Assembly: GCA_963576725.1 (NCBI GenBank)
Contig: OY755237.1
Location: 56,643,805 to 56,707,804 of the forward strand
DNA: 64,000 nucleotides
Direction of reading: 5' to 3'
Origin: Azorinus chamasolen
Taxonomy: Eukaryota; Mollusca; Bivalvia; Cardiida; Solecurtidae
In this document: positions 22,231-31,543 of the stretch, piece after piece
Numbering within the stretch: position 1 is the first letter of the stretch
Layout of the letters: every line of letters starts with the position of its first letter
The notes under the pieces: model-generated
What the model was told of the DNA's origin: nothing
Database searches by the model: none
The model's input: the letters and a program-made list of their open reading frames with translations, nothing else
Made by a program: the position numbers and the translations under genes

Positions 22231-22643
22231 ACAATACTGATCTGACTCTGCACTGTTGTCAAAATTCTTCACCAGTAATACTCGTTTTTTAAAGCAAATA
22301 TGACATCAAAACAGTCTAACAACTGATGACAAACAGTTTGGAGGCTGATCAGACTCCACGTGTCTGTTCGCAAATGTTAAAGTTGTCGAACCTGGTACTG
22401 AAGGAGTAATCACGTTGGTTAATATTGTTCAAGATGACATCTACATCTAAATACACTGCAAAACCTGATAAAAAATAAAAACTTAAAAATTCTTCATAAA
22501 TCTGACATATCGAATTGTAGACAATTGAACTGCTGACCAATAAAATGACTACATAATTAACGCTTTCACTGCTAAAAGTATGCTATCATTTATAAGATAG
22601 TAACAGGAAGCGGGAGCTCTGTTAAGTTACCCCTTTATAGCTA
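22231..22643. mobile_element. Decayed family D element
   Basis: AAACAGTTTGGAGGCTGATC at about 22330 pairs loosely with a shortened right arm (GTCTGTTCGCAAATG). The flank AAAGTTGTCGAACCTGGTAC recurs as AAAGTTGTCGCACTTGCC at 23020, so the two D copies share flanking element sequence. Confidence 0.4.
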
Positions 22644-22848
22644 CAGTAAAACCTCTTTATAACGACCACTAAATTGTTTTAATTAGTTGGTATTTAGGGC
22701 AGGTGGTCGCTTAAAGCAAGGTGAAAGTAAAACAGAACGCTCCAATAGGAGCGTTCTGTTTTTACTTTCACCTTGCTTTAAGCAGCCCCTGTCTTTAGCA
22801 CAAAATACTTGATGTAATTTAGTGGCCGTTATGGAGAAGTTTTACTAT
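22644..22848. mobile_element. Family E MITE
   Basis: Starts CAGTAAAACCTCTTTATAAC after TA. The stem runs from GGCAGGTGGTCGCTTAAAGC to GCTTTAAGCAGCCCCTG with apex CGCTCCAATAGGAGCG. The right end GGAGAAGTTTTACTA is slightly decayed. Confidence 0.75.
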
Positions 22849-22919
22849 ATACTGATCTGCACTATTGCACAAAATGCTTTATCAGTAAGACTCAAGTTGT
22901 TAAAGCAAATGTGACGTCA

Positions 22920-23060
22920 AAACAGTTTAACAAATGATAAAAAAAAAACCAGTTTAGATTCTGAACAGACGCGACATTACATGGGTTTCGATCTGGATCT
23001 TATTTGTTTGCAAATGTAAAAGTTGTCGCACTTGCCACCGAATGAATTAACATATTTGTT
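22920..23060. mobile_element. Family D element
   Basis: Hairpin at about 22949-23020: CCAGTTTAGATTCTGAACAG against TCTGGATCTTATTTGTTTGC. Confidence 0.45.
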
Positions 23061-23329
23061 AATATTGTTCAAGAGGAGAAACAGCTGCTACATAAACTGC
23101 AAAACCTTATCAGAAAACATAACACAAATGTCTTCATGGACGTCGATTTTTAGACAATTGAACAAGAAAATCACTTTCCCTTGTAGGCGCGCTATTCCAT
23201 GCCAAAGCGCACTTAGTCGATATTAGAAATTTGATTTTCAACACACTACTCCCATGCAAAAAGTACTGCAGCGTCTGCAACGCTTTGAATTTTGTTCCTA
23301 TTCGATTGTCGATCTCCCACTTTCAAAAT

Positions 23330-23535
23330 ATATTTACTTCACAACAGCAGGTGTTAAGCGCTTGTGTGGCGGTCGTAAAAAGTCGCCCCATACTTCATTC
23401 TCAGTGTAGTTATATCTTCTGGTCCTTCAGGATCATTAGTTTTGATGTTATTAGTTTTGAAAATTGAATACTGCTTAAGCCGATGCTAGTGGACGTGACT
23501 AGTGGTTCACTTTTAATTACTACTAGCTTTATAAG
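23330..23535 (-). repeat. Dispersed repeat, inverted relative to 28430-28640
   Basis: Matches the reverse complement of the interior of the 28369-28733 element: TTCACAACAGCAGGTGTTAA, ACTTCATTCTCAGTG, GAAAATTGAATACTGCTTAA and TTACTACTAG-type end sequence. The left half of the match (TTATATCTTCTGGTCCTTC) is also present in each 2.58-kb tandem unit at about 40700-40730. Confidence 0.65.
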
Positions 23536-23724
23536 TTGCTTTTCGTAAAACGGGCCTCAGTAGACCCTGTTTAGAAACTTTAGACATGAAAGGGGCATCT
23601 ACATGAGTTTTACAAACATTGTAGACCGAGGCCAGGACCAATATTCTCTACCATAAGTCTTATTTTGAGAATCATACTAAAATACAAATTCCAACACTGT
23701 TCTAACTTCATAAATGTATCATTT

Positions 23725-24065
23725 AACCTTTCCAGTGCCAGCATTGTGGTCTGCTATACACATTTTCGTCTGCTTCAAGTTGTAGCGAGGTCGCTTGTTA
23801 TAAAATAATAAGTAGAGTGTCAAACAGTGTCAAACAGTTTGAATCCTGATGAGACTCTGAGTAAGTCGGGCTCTTATCTGGGCCCATGCTTATAAAGCTT
23901 TTTAGATGAGTCTGAGTTTGTTCTTAAGCTTTTGATTGGTCAGATTTGAGTTCTCAGGCTTTTGATTGGTCAGGTTTGAGCCAAAGGCTCAAATCTGACC
24001 AATCAAAAACTTGAGAACGAACTAAGCATGGGTACAGGATCCAGAATGTTTGCATATGATATCAA
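23725..24065. mobile_element. Family D MITE split by a family I foldback
   Basis: D flank TTTCCAGTGCCAGCATTGTG and left arm AAACAGTTTGAATCCTGATG occur before 23880; the right arm GATCCAGAATGTTTGC occurs after 24040. Between them is an inverted-repeat element whose arms read GTTCTTAAGCTTTTGATTGG and CCAATCAAAAACTTGAGAAC, with a TTTGAGCCAAAGGCTCAAA apex. The same foldback family occurs at 38845-39010. Confidence 0.65.
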
Positions 24066-24319
24066 AAGATATAAAAGAAAACTACATGTATTTCAATAAA
24101 AAACACTTCAATTCGAAATAATATAGATCTGATTTAACAGTTTCTTCCACATGGTATAAATGTCCATTGTTTATAGTACCATTATAGAAACTCCTTTAAT
24201 AAAACTATTCATGCAGGCATTATTTCTTACACGAATAATCAATCATAAGACCAAGTCATCTATGACTCTACATTATTTGCAAAACCTTTCATGACAAAAA
24301 TATCATTGTCTACATTACA

Positions 24320-25170
24320 CCAAGGTCTGGTCTAGTCCGCCTTTGCTTGGTCATGTCCGGTCCGGTTCAATCAGGTCCGTTCTGATCTTGTCTGTTAGGC
24401 TGTGTGCTGTTCTTTCATTACCAACCCTATTATCGAAGAGACGTTTTAACCTTCGGGTCATATCCATAATCATGAACCATTTTCATGATTTGTTTACAAA
24501 ACGCATTAAAACCTTTAAGAAGAAAGGTTATGATCCCATTATATTGCAATGCACTGCATGTTTGGTTATCGACCCTTTTACAGTCGGTAGCTACGCTTCC
24601 CTCTTTGCTTGCACGATGACAGACCGAGGGTAGTACTCTATGGTGGTATATACTCTTAAACTCAGAAACGGGATGAGCTTACCAGACTCATGTATTACTT
24701 TTTCCCTTTCGTGCCCTTAACGGCTTCCGTGCAGGTGCTCTGACTTCAGCAAAGTCATTGAGTACATATTTTACATATTGCCATGTGTTTACCGTCTTCT
24801 ATGTTGTGGGTAAGTCCGGCGGGGATTCCTTTATTTACACTATTTGTAAAGCTAGGGTGACTTTGAGAGAAGTGTGAGGTTAGGACGTCCATAAACCGGT
24901 TTAAACCCCCAGTGGTGTTTTTGCTACTGACCGTGCCAAGGCGGTACTCTCTTTGTCACCCTTGTTTTTGTTTGTCTTGTGTCTTTGTACTTGTGCTTTT
25001 GTTCATGTGTGGAATGTTTATCTCTAGCCCGTGTGTGTTTGTTGATGTTTTCTGTGTTCACCTCGTGTATGTGCGTTTGGATGTGTAGATGTTTTGATGG
25101 TGGTTGCGTCTTGTATGTGGCTTTGCCTGGTTGATTTTTATACTTTTCCATTTCAGCCCATGGTACGCAT
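24320..25170. other. GC-richer unclassified sequence, probably repeat
   Basis: Base composition shifts upward, with T/G-rich runs at about 24950-25140. A frame at 24343-24633 is open for about 95 codons but shows no recognised domain. The segment around 24890-24950, CCATAAACCGGTTTAAACCC and following, looks like a dispersed retroelement piece. I cannot assign it. An open frame on the minus strand (24924-25151), rich in K, H and T, follows the low-complexity composition. Confidence 0.3.
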
Positions 25171-25179
25171 ACACAGATC

Positions 25180-25515
25180 TACATTGTCTTTGCAAACATT
25201 GTAGACCCCAGATCAGAGGCATGGAGTCCTGTGATCAGGGTCTGCACTGTTTGTCATTCAAAATCCTCTAGCAAATTTAAGCCTTTAATACTGAATGGGT
25301 TATTCCATTCTGATAATTAAGACAGAGAAACTAATAAAGGTGCCTACTCAAATACTAAACTCGTCCTTTCTCCACCAAACCTTCTGTTGTGACCACTCTT
25401 TAGAATCGTCTCTTCGAGAAAAATCTAAATGTGGTCATAACATATAGGGGTTTGGTGGAGAAATAAAGAAGTTATATATGAAACTATTTAATTACGCATC
25501 TTATCTGGGCCTCTG
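25180..25515. mobile_element. A-like hairpin followed by family G foldback
   Basis: The hairpin at about 25191-25253 has GCAAACATTGTAGACCCC against AGGGTCTGCACTGTTTGTC. The G element at about 25330-25510 has TTTCTCCACCAAACCTTCTG, TTGTGACCACTCTTTAGAAT and GGTTTGGTGGAGAAATAAAG. Confidence 0.6.
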
Positions 25516-26194
25516 ATATGATTTTAATGGTTAAATACTGGATGTATTAGACGACTTTCTTGGACGAATGTTTAACACTTTACGTCTGTGCAAACAGAGC
25601 AAATCAAAATCAGACAGCACCGATAGTCATGCCATTAATTCTTACATGAATATTCTTAATGTAAAGGATCAATAAACACATCTTATACGACTGACATTAT
25701 CGCAAGTTCTGTCTGACGACTGCTGCTCATTCTATTAACGATCGTCGTATCTTAGAACTTACGATATTTTTTTCTGTTGAACACGGTTAATCTTTATTGT
25801 TGTACACTAGCATGTACGATAATTCCGGCTGTCCGAGAAGTGGCGTTTGCCCTTGTGTAGGACTAACGAAACGTTTTGTCAAGCGACCTTTAGTAAAATG
25901 GGTCCAGGATATTCCATCATCCTCTGAGTCATTGCCATGGTGACCTGTGTCTTAGCTTTTTATTCCATATATATTAATTCCTTTCCTGCCAGGAACTGTT
26001 ATATACTTAATACATCAGGGTTTCTTCAAGTTTTAGAGTAGATTGTTTTTCTTAAATTATTTATAAAAAATATAAACAAAGTGTCTAAGAGTTCGGATGT
26101 TGAAGGCATGCCGAGTTACTCGGCGTCTCATCTTAATCAAAACTCTTTGCAATGATATAAAAGTCCCGTCTTCATGATATTGCATATGGTTACT
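25516..26194. other. Spacer; single D-type half hairpin
   Basis: CATGCCGAGTTACTCGGCGT at about 26107 is a family D centre with weak arms. Nothing else was recognised. Confidence 0.35.
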
Positions 26195-26423
26195 TTAACC
26201 CATTTCCTCATAGGCTATTTTAGATCCTACTTCTTGAAATAAATCTACCGAAAGGGAGCATTAACTAGAGAAAAGGGAAATTTTAGAATCTTGTAGCTTG
26301 AAACCATTGTGATAAATAGAGCATTTGCTCCTATAGGAGCAAATGCTCTATTTATCACAATGGTTTCACAAATTGACTTTTATAAGATTCGTCAAAAGTC
26401 GTCAATATGAGTGAAAGGGTTAA
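26195..26423. mobile_element. Family B MITE, well preserved
   Basis: Starts TTAACCCATTTCCTCATAGG and ends ATATGAGTGAAAGGGTTAA. The hairpin at about 26298-26368 is a perfect palindrome through apex TTTGCTCCTATAGGAGCAAA. Confidence 0.85.
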
Positions 26424-26650
26424 GAAACAATGTCACCATGAGTATTAATTGGGCAAACTTTTTTTGCTTTATGACTTATGAACATATGTTCTTTATACCA
26501 TGGCTAAAATCAAAAAGTGTATAATTAGATTTATATAATTCCATAAGCAAACAGAGTAAACTTTTACCAGACAACCCATACAAGATCCGCCTGATCTAGG
26601 TTTATTCTGCTTGCAAAGGCGTTAAAAGTTTATAAAGTAAAAGGAATACG
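26424..26650. mobile_element. Decayed family A MITE
   Basis: Core AGCAAACAGAGTAAACTTTT with AGGTTTATTCTGCTTGCAAA at about 26545-26616, preceded by the family's CACCATGAGTATTAATTG region. Confidence 0.5.
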
Positions 26651-26758
26651 TCCAAAAATAAAAACCACCCGTCTCCTCATTACCCGGCTCGTTTATTCAC
26701 ACCCATCATCGATGTGTATAAATACAAACTCATTGGATTAAGCTTATTTTATACGCAG

Positions 26759-26839
26759 ATATGAGAGGTTATGTTTGTATTAAAAGAGTGTTCTGCTGTT
26801 GGATATGTTTTGTCCTGCAAAATACATCGACAAAACAAG
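26759..26839 (+). CDS. Candidate first coding exon of the GT92 gene
   Basis: A splice-acceptor-like TTATTTTATACGCAG precedes ATATG. The ATG at 26761 opens a 26-codon frame (MRGYVCIKRVFCCWICFVLQ then NTSTKQ) that ends CAAG before GTAAAT. It stops after the first base of a codon, which is exactly the phase needed by the exon at 31401 (G plus AT gives Asp). That exon has no in-frame Met, so an upstream exon must exist. Against this: the peptide is itself hydrophobic, two hydrophobic segments in a row is unusual for a type II enzyme, and phase agreement has a one-in-three chance of being accidental. Confidence 0.35.
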
Positions 26840-26930
26840 GTAAATTCCTAATTCTACGCTAACTTTAGATAAGGACATCTTTTTATACTTTTGGTCACTT
26901 CTTTTTTCTTACTTTGTGAAATATTATTTA

Positions 26931-27101
26931 CAGTAAAACCTCTCTATAACGACCACTAAATTGTGTTAATTAGTTGTTTTGGGGGGCAGGTGGTTGCTAA
27001 AAGCAAGGTGAAAGTAAAACAGAACGCTCCTATAGGATCCACCTGCCTTTAAAACAAACTACTTGATGTAATTTAGTAGTCGTTATAGAGAGGTTTTACT
27101 G
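26931..27101. mobile_element. Family E MITE with TA duplication, hairpin partly deleted
   Basis: Begins CAGTAAAACCTCTCTATAAC after TA and ends CGTTATAGAGAGGTTTTACTG before TA. The left stem reaches CGCTCCTATAGGA and then jumps to CCACCTGCC, so most of the right arm is missing. If the candidate first exon is correct, this lies in intron 1. Confidence 0.85.
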
Positions 27102-27327
27102 TAGTCTAAAATTTGTCAAAAAAGCATAAATTAATAAGAACGGATGAGGTTAGACACACAGTTGCACTATAAAATCTTGTATATTTTTCTTCAACGGCAG
27201 GTAGATGCTTTTATTGTATATCGTATGTCAACTTGACAGAGATGCATTTTGCAAACAGGGTAGATTCCCGTCAGACGGCCCCAGTCTCTCCACAGATACC
27301 GCAGTAGTGTGGCCATTTCTCGTGGTC

Positions 27328-27554
27328 TTAACACGTTCCCTGCTCAACGTTCATGTAAGAAATAATTACATCGTAATCATTTATAAGCCGAATCTTTTAT
27401 AACATAAATGTTTCAAAACTGTAGAATCAGATCTATTTCATGTCACAAGTAAACAGAGCAGAGACTGATCATATGGCTCCTATAGGAGCCGTCTTATCTA
27501 GGTCTGCGCTGTTTGCAGATGCGTGAAAAGCGTTTAAACGAAAGAAAGGATTAA
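27328..27554. mobile_element. Family A MITE
   Basis: Core at about 27452-27516 with perfect apex GGCTCCTATAGGAGCC and arms TAAACAGAGCAGAGACTGAT / GGTCTGCGCTGTTTGC. Right end AAGAAAGGATTAA. Confidence 0.65.
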
Positions 27555-27781
27555 ATCATTTTCGCCTAGGCTATTTTTAGATCCAACCTTTTTTTAATTA
27601 ATCAACCGAAAATGAGCATTAACTAGAGAAAAGGATTTTGTTTTAGAATTTTGTAGATTGAAACCATTGTGATAGATAGAGCATTTGCTCCTATAGGAGC
27701 AACTGCTCTATTTATCACAATGATTTCACAGTGTGAATTTTATAAAGGCGCAAAAATGCGCTATAGGAGGCAATGTGTTAA
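27551..27781. mobile_element. Family B MITE sharing a TTAA with the preceding A copy
   Basis: Starts TTAAATCATTTTCGCCTAGG and ends GCAATGTGTTAA. Long stem with apex TTTGCTCCTATAGGAGCAA. The TTAA at 27551-27554 is common to both elements. Confidence 0.75.
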
Positions 27782-27805
27782 CTCACTATCTGATAGATAC
27801 AAATG

Positions 27806-28054
27806 TTAACTCTTTCGGCGCCAATGTCGCCTGTTGGCACCATTGAAAACAGTGCAGTCCCAGGTCAGATGCCGCCTTTTCAAGGCGGCATCTGACCTGG
27901 GAATTCACTGTTTTCTGTATTATTTAGCCCAAGCATACAGGTTTTTAAAAACAAATGTTTTACTAATATATCTTTATTATTTAGTTTAGAATTATACTTA
28001 ATATGAAATTATTATTGCAGACGACACTTTTAAATTTGGCGCCAAAACAGTTAA
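27806..28054. mobile_element. Family C TTAA MITE
   Basis: Family C has ends TTAACCCTTTCGGTGCCAA-like and TTGGCGCC...TTAA, plus a hairpin GTCCCAGGTCAGATGCCGCC / GGCGGCATCTGACCTGGGA around TTTTCAA. This copy: TTAACTCTTTCGGCGCCAAT, hairpin at about 27843-27913, right end TTGGCGCCAAAACAGTTAA. The hairpin is off-centre, near the left end. Confidence 0.75.
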
Positions 28055-28237
28055 CGCCTTTGCAAAACGAGTAGACCCAAATCAGTCGGCTGATATAATT
28101 ATACAGTTATACAGCGCCATGGCTAAAACATTGGTGTGTTCATTTCCATTATAAAAATCAGTTAATAAATATTGATGATGTCATTATTTCTTACATGAAT
28201 ATTTACCCGGTATACTTATGGTTAAGCGGAAGAACGT
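28051..28237. mobile_element. Family A MITE, hairpin largely lost
   Basis: Begins at the TTAA that ends the C element. It has TTTGCAAAACGAGTAGACCC and the right half (CCATTATAAAAATCAG, TCATTATTTCTTACATGAAT). Confidence 0.55.
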
Positions 28238-28368
28238 TTTAGAATGTCTATCTTGGATTGAACTATTACGTGTTCGGCAGATTTAAAAGTGTTCAACATA
28301 AGACTTCCAATTATACAATCACAAATATAAGACTAAATGTGCCTACTATACAATAACAATACATGTAT

Positions 28369-28733
28369 AAATTCTGAAAGGAGGTGATCCCCCGAGAGCA
28401 AAAATTGCAACACAATAAGAGAAAATTGCAGACTCGGTTTTATTGAGTCTGTTCATGAACAGTAATTGAAAGTGCAACACTGCTCACGCCCCCTAGCACC
28501 GGCTTAAGCGGTATTCAATTTTCAGAACAAGAAGTGCTGAAATTCATGATCTCGAAGGATCAGAAGGTATAACAACACTGAGAATGAAGTACGGGGCGAC
28601 GTTTTACGGCCGCCACACAAGCACTTAACACCTGCTGTTGTGAAGATTATAAATTCTGAAAGGAGGTGATCCCCCGAGAGCAAAAATTGCAACACAATAA
28701 GAGAAAATTGCAGACTCGGTTTTATTGAGTCTG
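28369..28733. mobile_element. Small element with ~83-bp direct terminal repeats
   Basis: The segment starting ATAAATTCTGAAAGGAGGTG and ending TTTTATTGAGTCTGTT occurs at about 28369-28451 and again at about 28649-28731, apparently identical. About 197 bp lies between them (GCGGTATTCAATTTTCAGAA, GACGTTTTACGGCCGCCAC). Parts recur at 23330-23535 and in each tandem unit near 40700. Layout resembles a miniature terminal-repeat retroelement, or simply a locally duplicated piece of a dispersed repeat. No TG..CA ends or target duplication are obvious. Confidence 0.5.
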
Positions 28734-28887
28734 TTATTAAGACTAAAAGTAGCTATTATATGATAACAATATAAGAATATATGTACATATTATATGATAA
28801 CACTATAAGAATAGACTAACTGGACGTTTTATATAATAACAATATAAGACTAGAGGTACCTAAACATATTAGCCTCGATATTATGCT

Positions 28888-29075
28888 TAACCCTTTTTCT
28901 GATAGATGCCTTTACACGCCTTTGCAAACAGAGATGGATGTAATTCCCCAAGCAAGCGGGACAGATCCTGATCAGACGGTCCTTACGGAATAAGTCTGAT
29001 CTGGTTCTACTCTGCAAATTTGCCAAAAAAGCGTATCTATCAGTTACAGTAGCATGCATGAATTCATTGGAGTTA
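28888..29075. mobile_element. Family A MITE with small insertion in the arm
   Basis: Starts TTAACCCTTTTTCTGATAG. The left arm GCAAACAGAGATGGATG is broken by extra bases. Right arm TCTGATCTGGTTCTACTCTG. The ends are both near ATCTATCAG, so it looks like a subfamily. Confidence 0.5.
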
Positions 29076-29195
29076 AATGAAACAAAAATCCTTCAAATGA
29101 CTTTGTACATGATGTAATATTAATATCAAGAAATTGACAAAAACTTTATTCAGGTGACGCAGTTCATTTTGACATATTCAGTAAATCCTCGCTAA

Positions 29196-29412
29196 TTTAT
29201 TCGACACACGCTAATTTGACACACGCTCATTCGACACACGCTAATTCGACACGCGCTCATTCGACACATGCTATTTCGACACACGCTCATTCGACACATG
29301 CTAATTCGACACACGCTAATTCGACACATGCTAATTCGACACACCCTCATTCGACACATGCTATTTCGACACACGCTCATTCGACACATGCTAATTCGAC
29401 ACACGCTAATTC
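29196..29412. repeat. 15-bp minisatellite
   Basis: About 14 units of TTCGACACACGCTAA with alternations CGCTAA, CGCTCA, TGCTAA and TGCTATT. The 15-bp period keeps both strands open, which explains repetitive Thr-His-Ala / Cys-Arg-Met frames with no gene evidence. Confidence 0.9.
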
Positions 29413-29489
29413 GAACTCTCAATAGAGTATCATTTATGTAATACATAATATGTACCGTAGTCCTATATACAGTTTGTGGCATGGCAAAA

Positions 29490-29635
29490 AACCATTAGAA
29501 AAATGCAGCTAATAAAGATTTGTGATGTAATTATTTCTTACATTGATGCAGCTTATAAACATTTATGATGTATTTATGTCTTACATAGATGCAATTAATA
29601 AACATGTATGATGTAATTATTTTATACTTAGATTG
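29490..29635. repeat. Three tandem copies of a family A MITE end
   Basis: Units of about 47 bp containing TAATAAAGATTTGTGATGTA, ATTATTTCTTACATTGATGC and close variants. This is the A-family right side without its terminal TATTCATGGAG. The MITE resumes after the SINE at about 29866 (GACAATTATTTCTTACATG). Confidence 0.6.
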
Positions 29636-29850
29636 CAGGTGGCGGTGGTCTAGTGGTAACGCGCTTGACTACCAATCCGGAGGTCCGGGGTTCAGAAACG
29701 CTTTTTCGTGTCTCCCACCCGCACACCCTCTCCACACAGGGGTTAAAATGGGTACCTGTGAGGGTACTGCGGCTGCATGATTGCGCCATATGTTAGCAGT
29801 GCTCAATATTGTAGGCCAATGACTCAATGACCAGTGGACTAAATGTACAG
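29636..29850 (+). mobile_element. tRNA-derived SINE
   Basis: Pol III A-box-like TGGTCTAGTGGTAACGCG at about 29647 and B-box-like GGTCCGGGGTTCAGAAACG at about 29683 in tRNA spacing. A non-tRNA body follows (TGTCTCCCACCCGCACACCC, GTTAAAATGGGTACCTGTGA). The same head occurs at about 61335-61400. It sits within the tandem MITE-end repeats. Not a functional tRNA gene: the 3' acceptor half is missing. Confidence 0.7.
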
Positions 29851-29904
29851 TCGGCTGAACGGTCATTCGGACAATTATTTCTTACATGAATATTCATCAG
29901 GTAA

Positions 29905-30546
29905 AGGGATACTCACTGGCCTTAACCCATGGAATACTAGAGCCTTATGTTGCAAAACATGTTTTAACTGAATATTTAGCACACTGTGAAAAACAAAACT
30001 ATCAGTAAGAACGAAATCTAAAATAATAATAAAAAAAACAACATTGAATTATTTATTAAGTCATGCTGGTGATATAAATAATAGTTTGTATTTCTCAAGA
30101 AATAAGGTATGACCACTTTAAAGTTTGATCTTACTACAACCTCGCCAACGTCTGTCTACTTGAGTGCATCATAGCCATACATGTATTGATATGTTGAATA
30201 ACTTATGAATATATAACTAGAATGTATTGGTGTATCCAACGGGGGTCAATCCCTTCACACTAGTCGAGGTTACCCATGATTAAGCATTTCCTATACCCAA
30301 TTTACGGCATAGTCTTGATTACGATAACCGCGACCTGGCACGCATTGCAAACAGATTAGATCCCGGTGATACACCGAATAACTCGACGTTTCACCAGGAT
30401 CCAAGCTGTTTGACAATCGGCCAATAACATCTTAAAAGCTTGTTCGAATCGGACATAGTCCAATTTGCATCAGAACACATTTGAGCAGGCATTATGTTAT
30501 ACATGTGGGGTAAGGGCTTATTGAAAGGAGCCATTGAACTGATATA
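29905..30546. other. Spacer with one family D hairpin
   Basis: A hairpin at about 30345-30413 (GCAAACAGATTAGATCCCGG against CCAGGATCCAAGCTGTTTGA, centre ACCGAATAACTCGACG) is D-type. The remainder shows no gene. Confidence 0.45.
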
Positions 30547-30752
30547 CAGTAGAACCTGTCTTAAGCGTCCATCAAAATAGGTGTAATTATGGGTGTGTAA
30601 GGCAGGTGGTAGCTTAATGCAGGGCAAAAGTAATGCAGAGAGTTCCTATAGGAACATTACGTTTGTCCTGCGTTAAGCAACTACCTGTTTTTTAAAGACC
30701 CATATGCTCAATAAATGAATGGCCGCTTATGAATGGCCGACAGATTCTACTG
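30547..30752. mobile_element. Family E MITE (CAGTAGAACC subtype)
   Basis: Left end CAGTAGAACCTGTCTTAAGC, right end GACAGATTCTACTG. Stem GGCAGGTGGTAGCTTAATGC; apex AGTTCCTATAGGAACA with part of the right arm lost. Confidence 0.7.
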
Positions 30753-30898
30753 TAGCCTACGTTATGGAGAATGACTTCATACCGAATTTATAAATTGTTC
30801 TACAACATCTACACCCATGTTGTGCACCTGTTACTACATGTATTATATGCAGGACTGATGATGGCAAAGGACATGAAATAACATTGATACATATAAAT

Positions 30899-31112
30899 GT
30901 TTAACACTTTACCCATGACATTCATGTAAGAAATAATAACATCGTGAATATGTATTAGGTGAATTTTAATAATGGTATATGAACACGGGAATTAATAGCC
31001 ATCGCAGAAACTTCTATGTAAGCAAACAGAGTAGATATTGATTATACGGTCCACGCAGGAGTCGTCTGATTTGTAAAGGTTTCAAAGGATGGCTCTGTTA
31101 AGAAAAGGGTCA
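30899..31112. mobile_element. Family A MITE
   Basis: Starts TTTAACACTTTACCCATGAC. Core at about 31021-31085 with GCAAACAGAGTAGATATTGA and GGAGTCGTCTGATTTG. End AGAAAAGGGTCAA. Confidence 0.55.
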
Positions 31113-31199
31113 ATATATTCATATTGGTATAATTGTCACATTCTCCTATTATGTCTTCTACATTTTTCACTAAGCAATGTCTTAGTGTAGAATATGATT

Positions 31200-31350
31200 G
31201 AATCGGACCAGAGGTCCCTATAAGATGCGTAAATCAAGACAAACTCCTCTATTTCTCCACCACTTCGAGACTATTCTAAAGAGTGGTCACAATATATGAT
31301 TGGATGGAGAAATGAAGATTTTAGTATTTGAGTATACCCACCTTTATCCG
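31200..31350. mobile_element. Family G foldback element
   Basis: TATTTCTCCACCACTTCGAG, stem remnant ATTCTAAAGAGTGGTCACAA, then GGATGGAGAAATGAAGATTT. It ends about 50 bp upstream of the signal-anchor exon. Confidence 0.5.
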
Positions 31351-31400
31351 TTGTTCTGAATTCATTTGAATTTTAATTCTATTAATGTGATTTTCAATAG

Positions 31401-31543
31401 ATAAGAAATGGCGATCATTCTGGTTCCATGTGATCTTCATTTCCATTTGTGTTGTGGTATTCGCCCTTATCACCTTGGAGAACAGTTTAGCAGCCAAACA
31501 TCACCCGTCACACAAGCGAATCGGAGAGGATATCATCACATAT
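31401..31543 (+). CDS. GT92 exon 2: signal anchor
   Basis: Acceptor TTTTCAATAG, donor TAT|GTGAGT. Reads KKWRSFWFHVIFISICVVVF ALITL then a polar His/Lys-rich stem. A short basic/aromatic cytosolic flank, one ~18-residue membrane segment and a lumenal stem are typical of a type II Golgi enzyme. No Met in frame, and the frame is closed upstream by TGA at 31388, so translation must start in an earlier exon. Confidence 0.8.

Noticed and set aside
24924..25151. Basic His/Lys/Thr-rich minus-strand frame
   Set aside because: Reflects low-complexity T/G-rich plus-strand sequence. No domain or splice evidence.
28379..28396. AAAGGAGGTGATCC, identical to the complement of the bacterial 16S rRNA 3' end
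   Set aside because: Flanking sequence has no rRNA similarity, and the motif lies inside a dispersed eukaryotic repeat (again at about 28659). Chance match.
29192..29482. Repeat-rich Cys-Arg-Met and Thr-His-Ala-Asn frames
   Set aside because: By-product of a 15-bp minisatellite open on both strands.
29636..29710. Possible functional tRNA gene
   Set aside because: A- and B-box-like motifs are present, but the 3' acceptor half and stem pairing are missing and a SINE body follows. The heads at 39355 and 61228-61400 were rejected on similar grounds.
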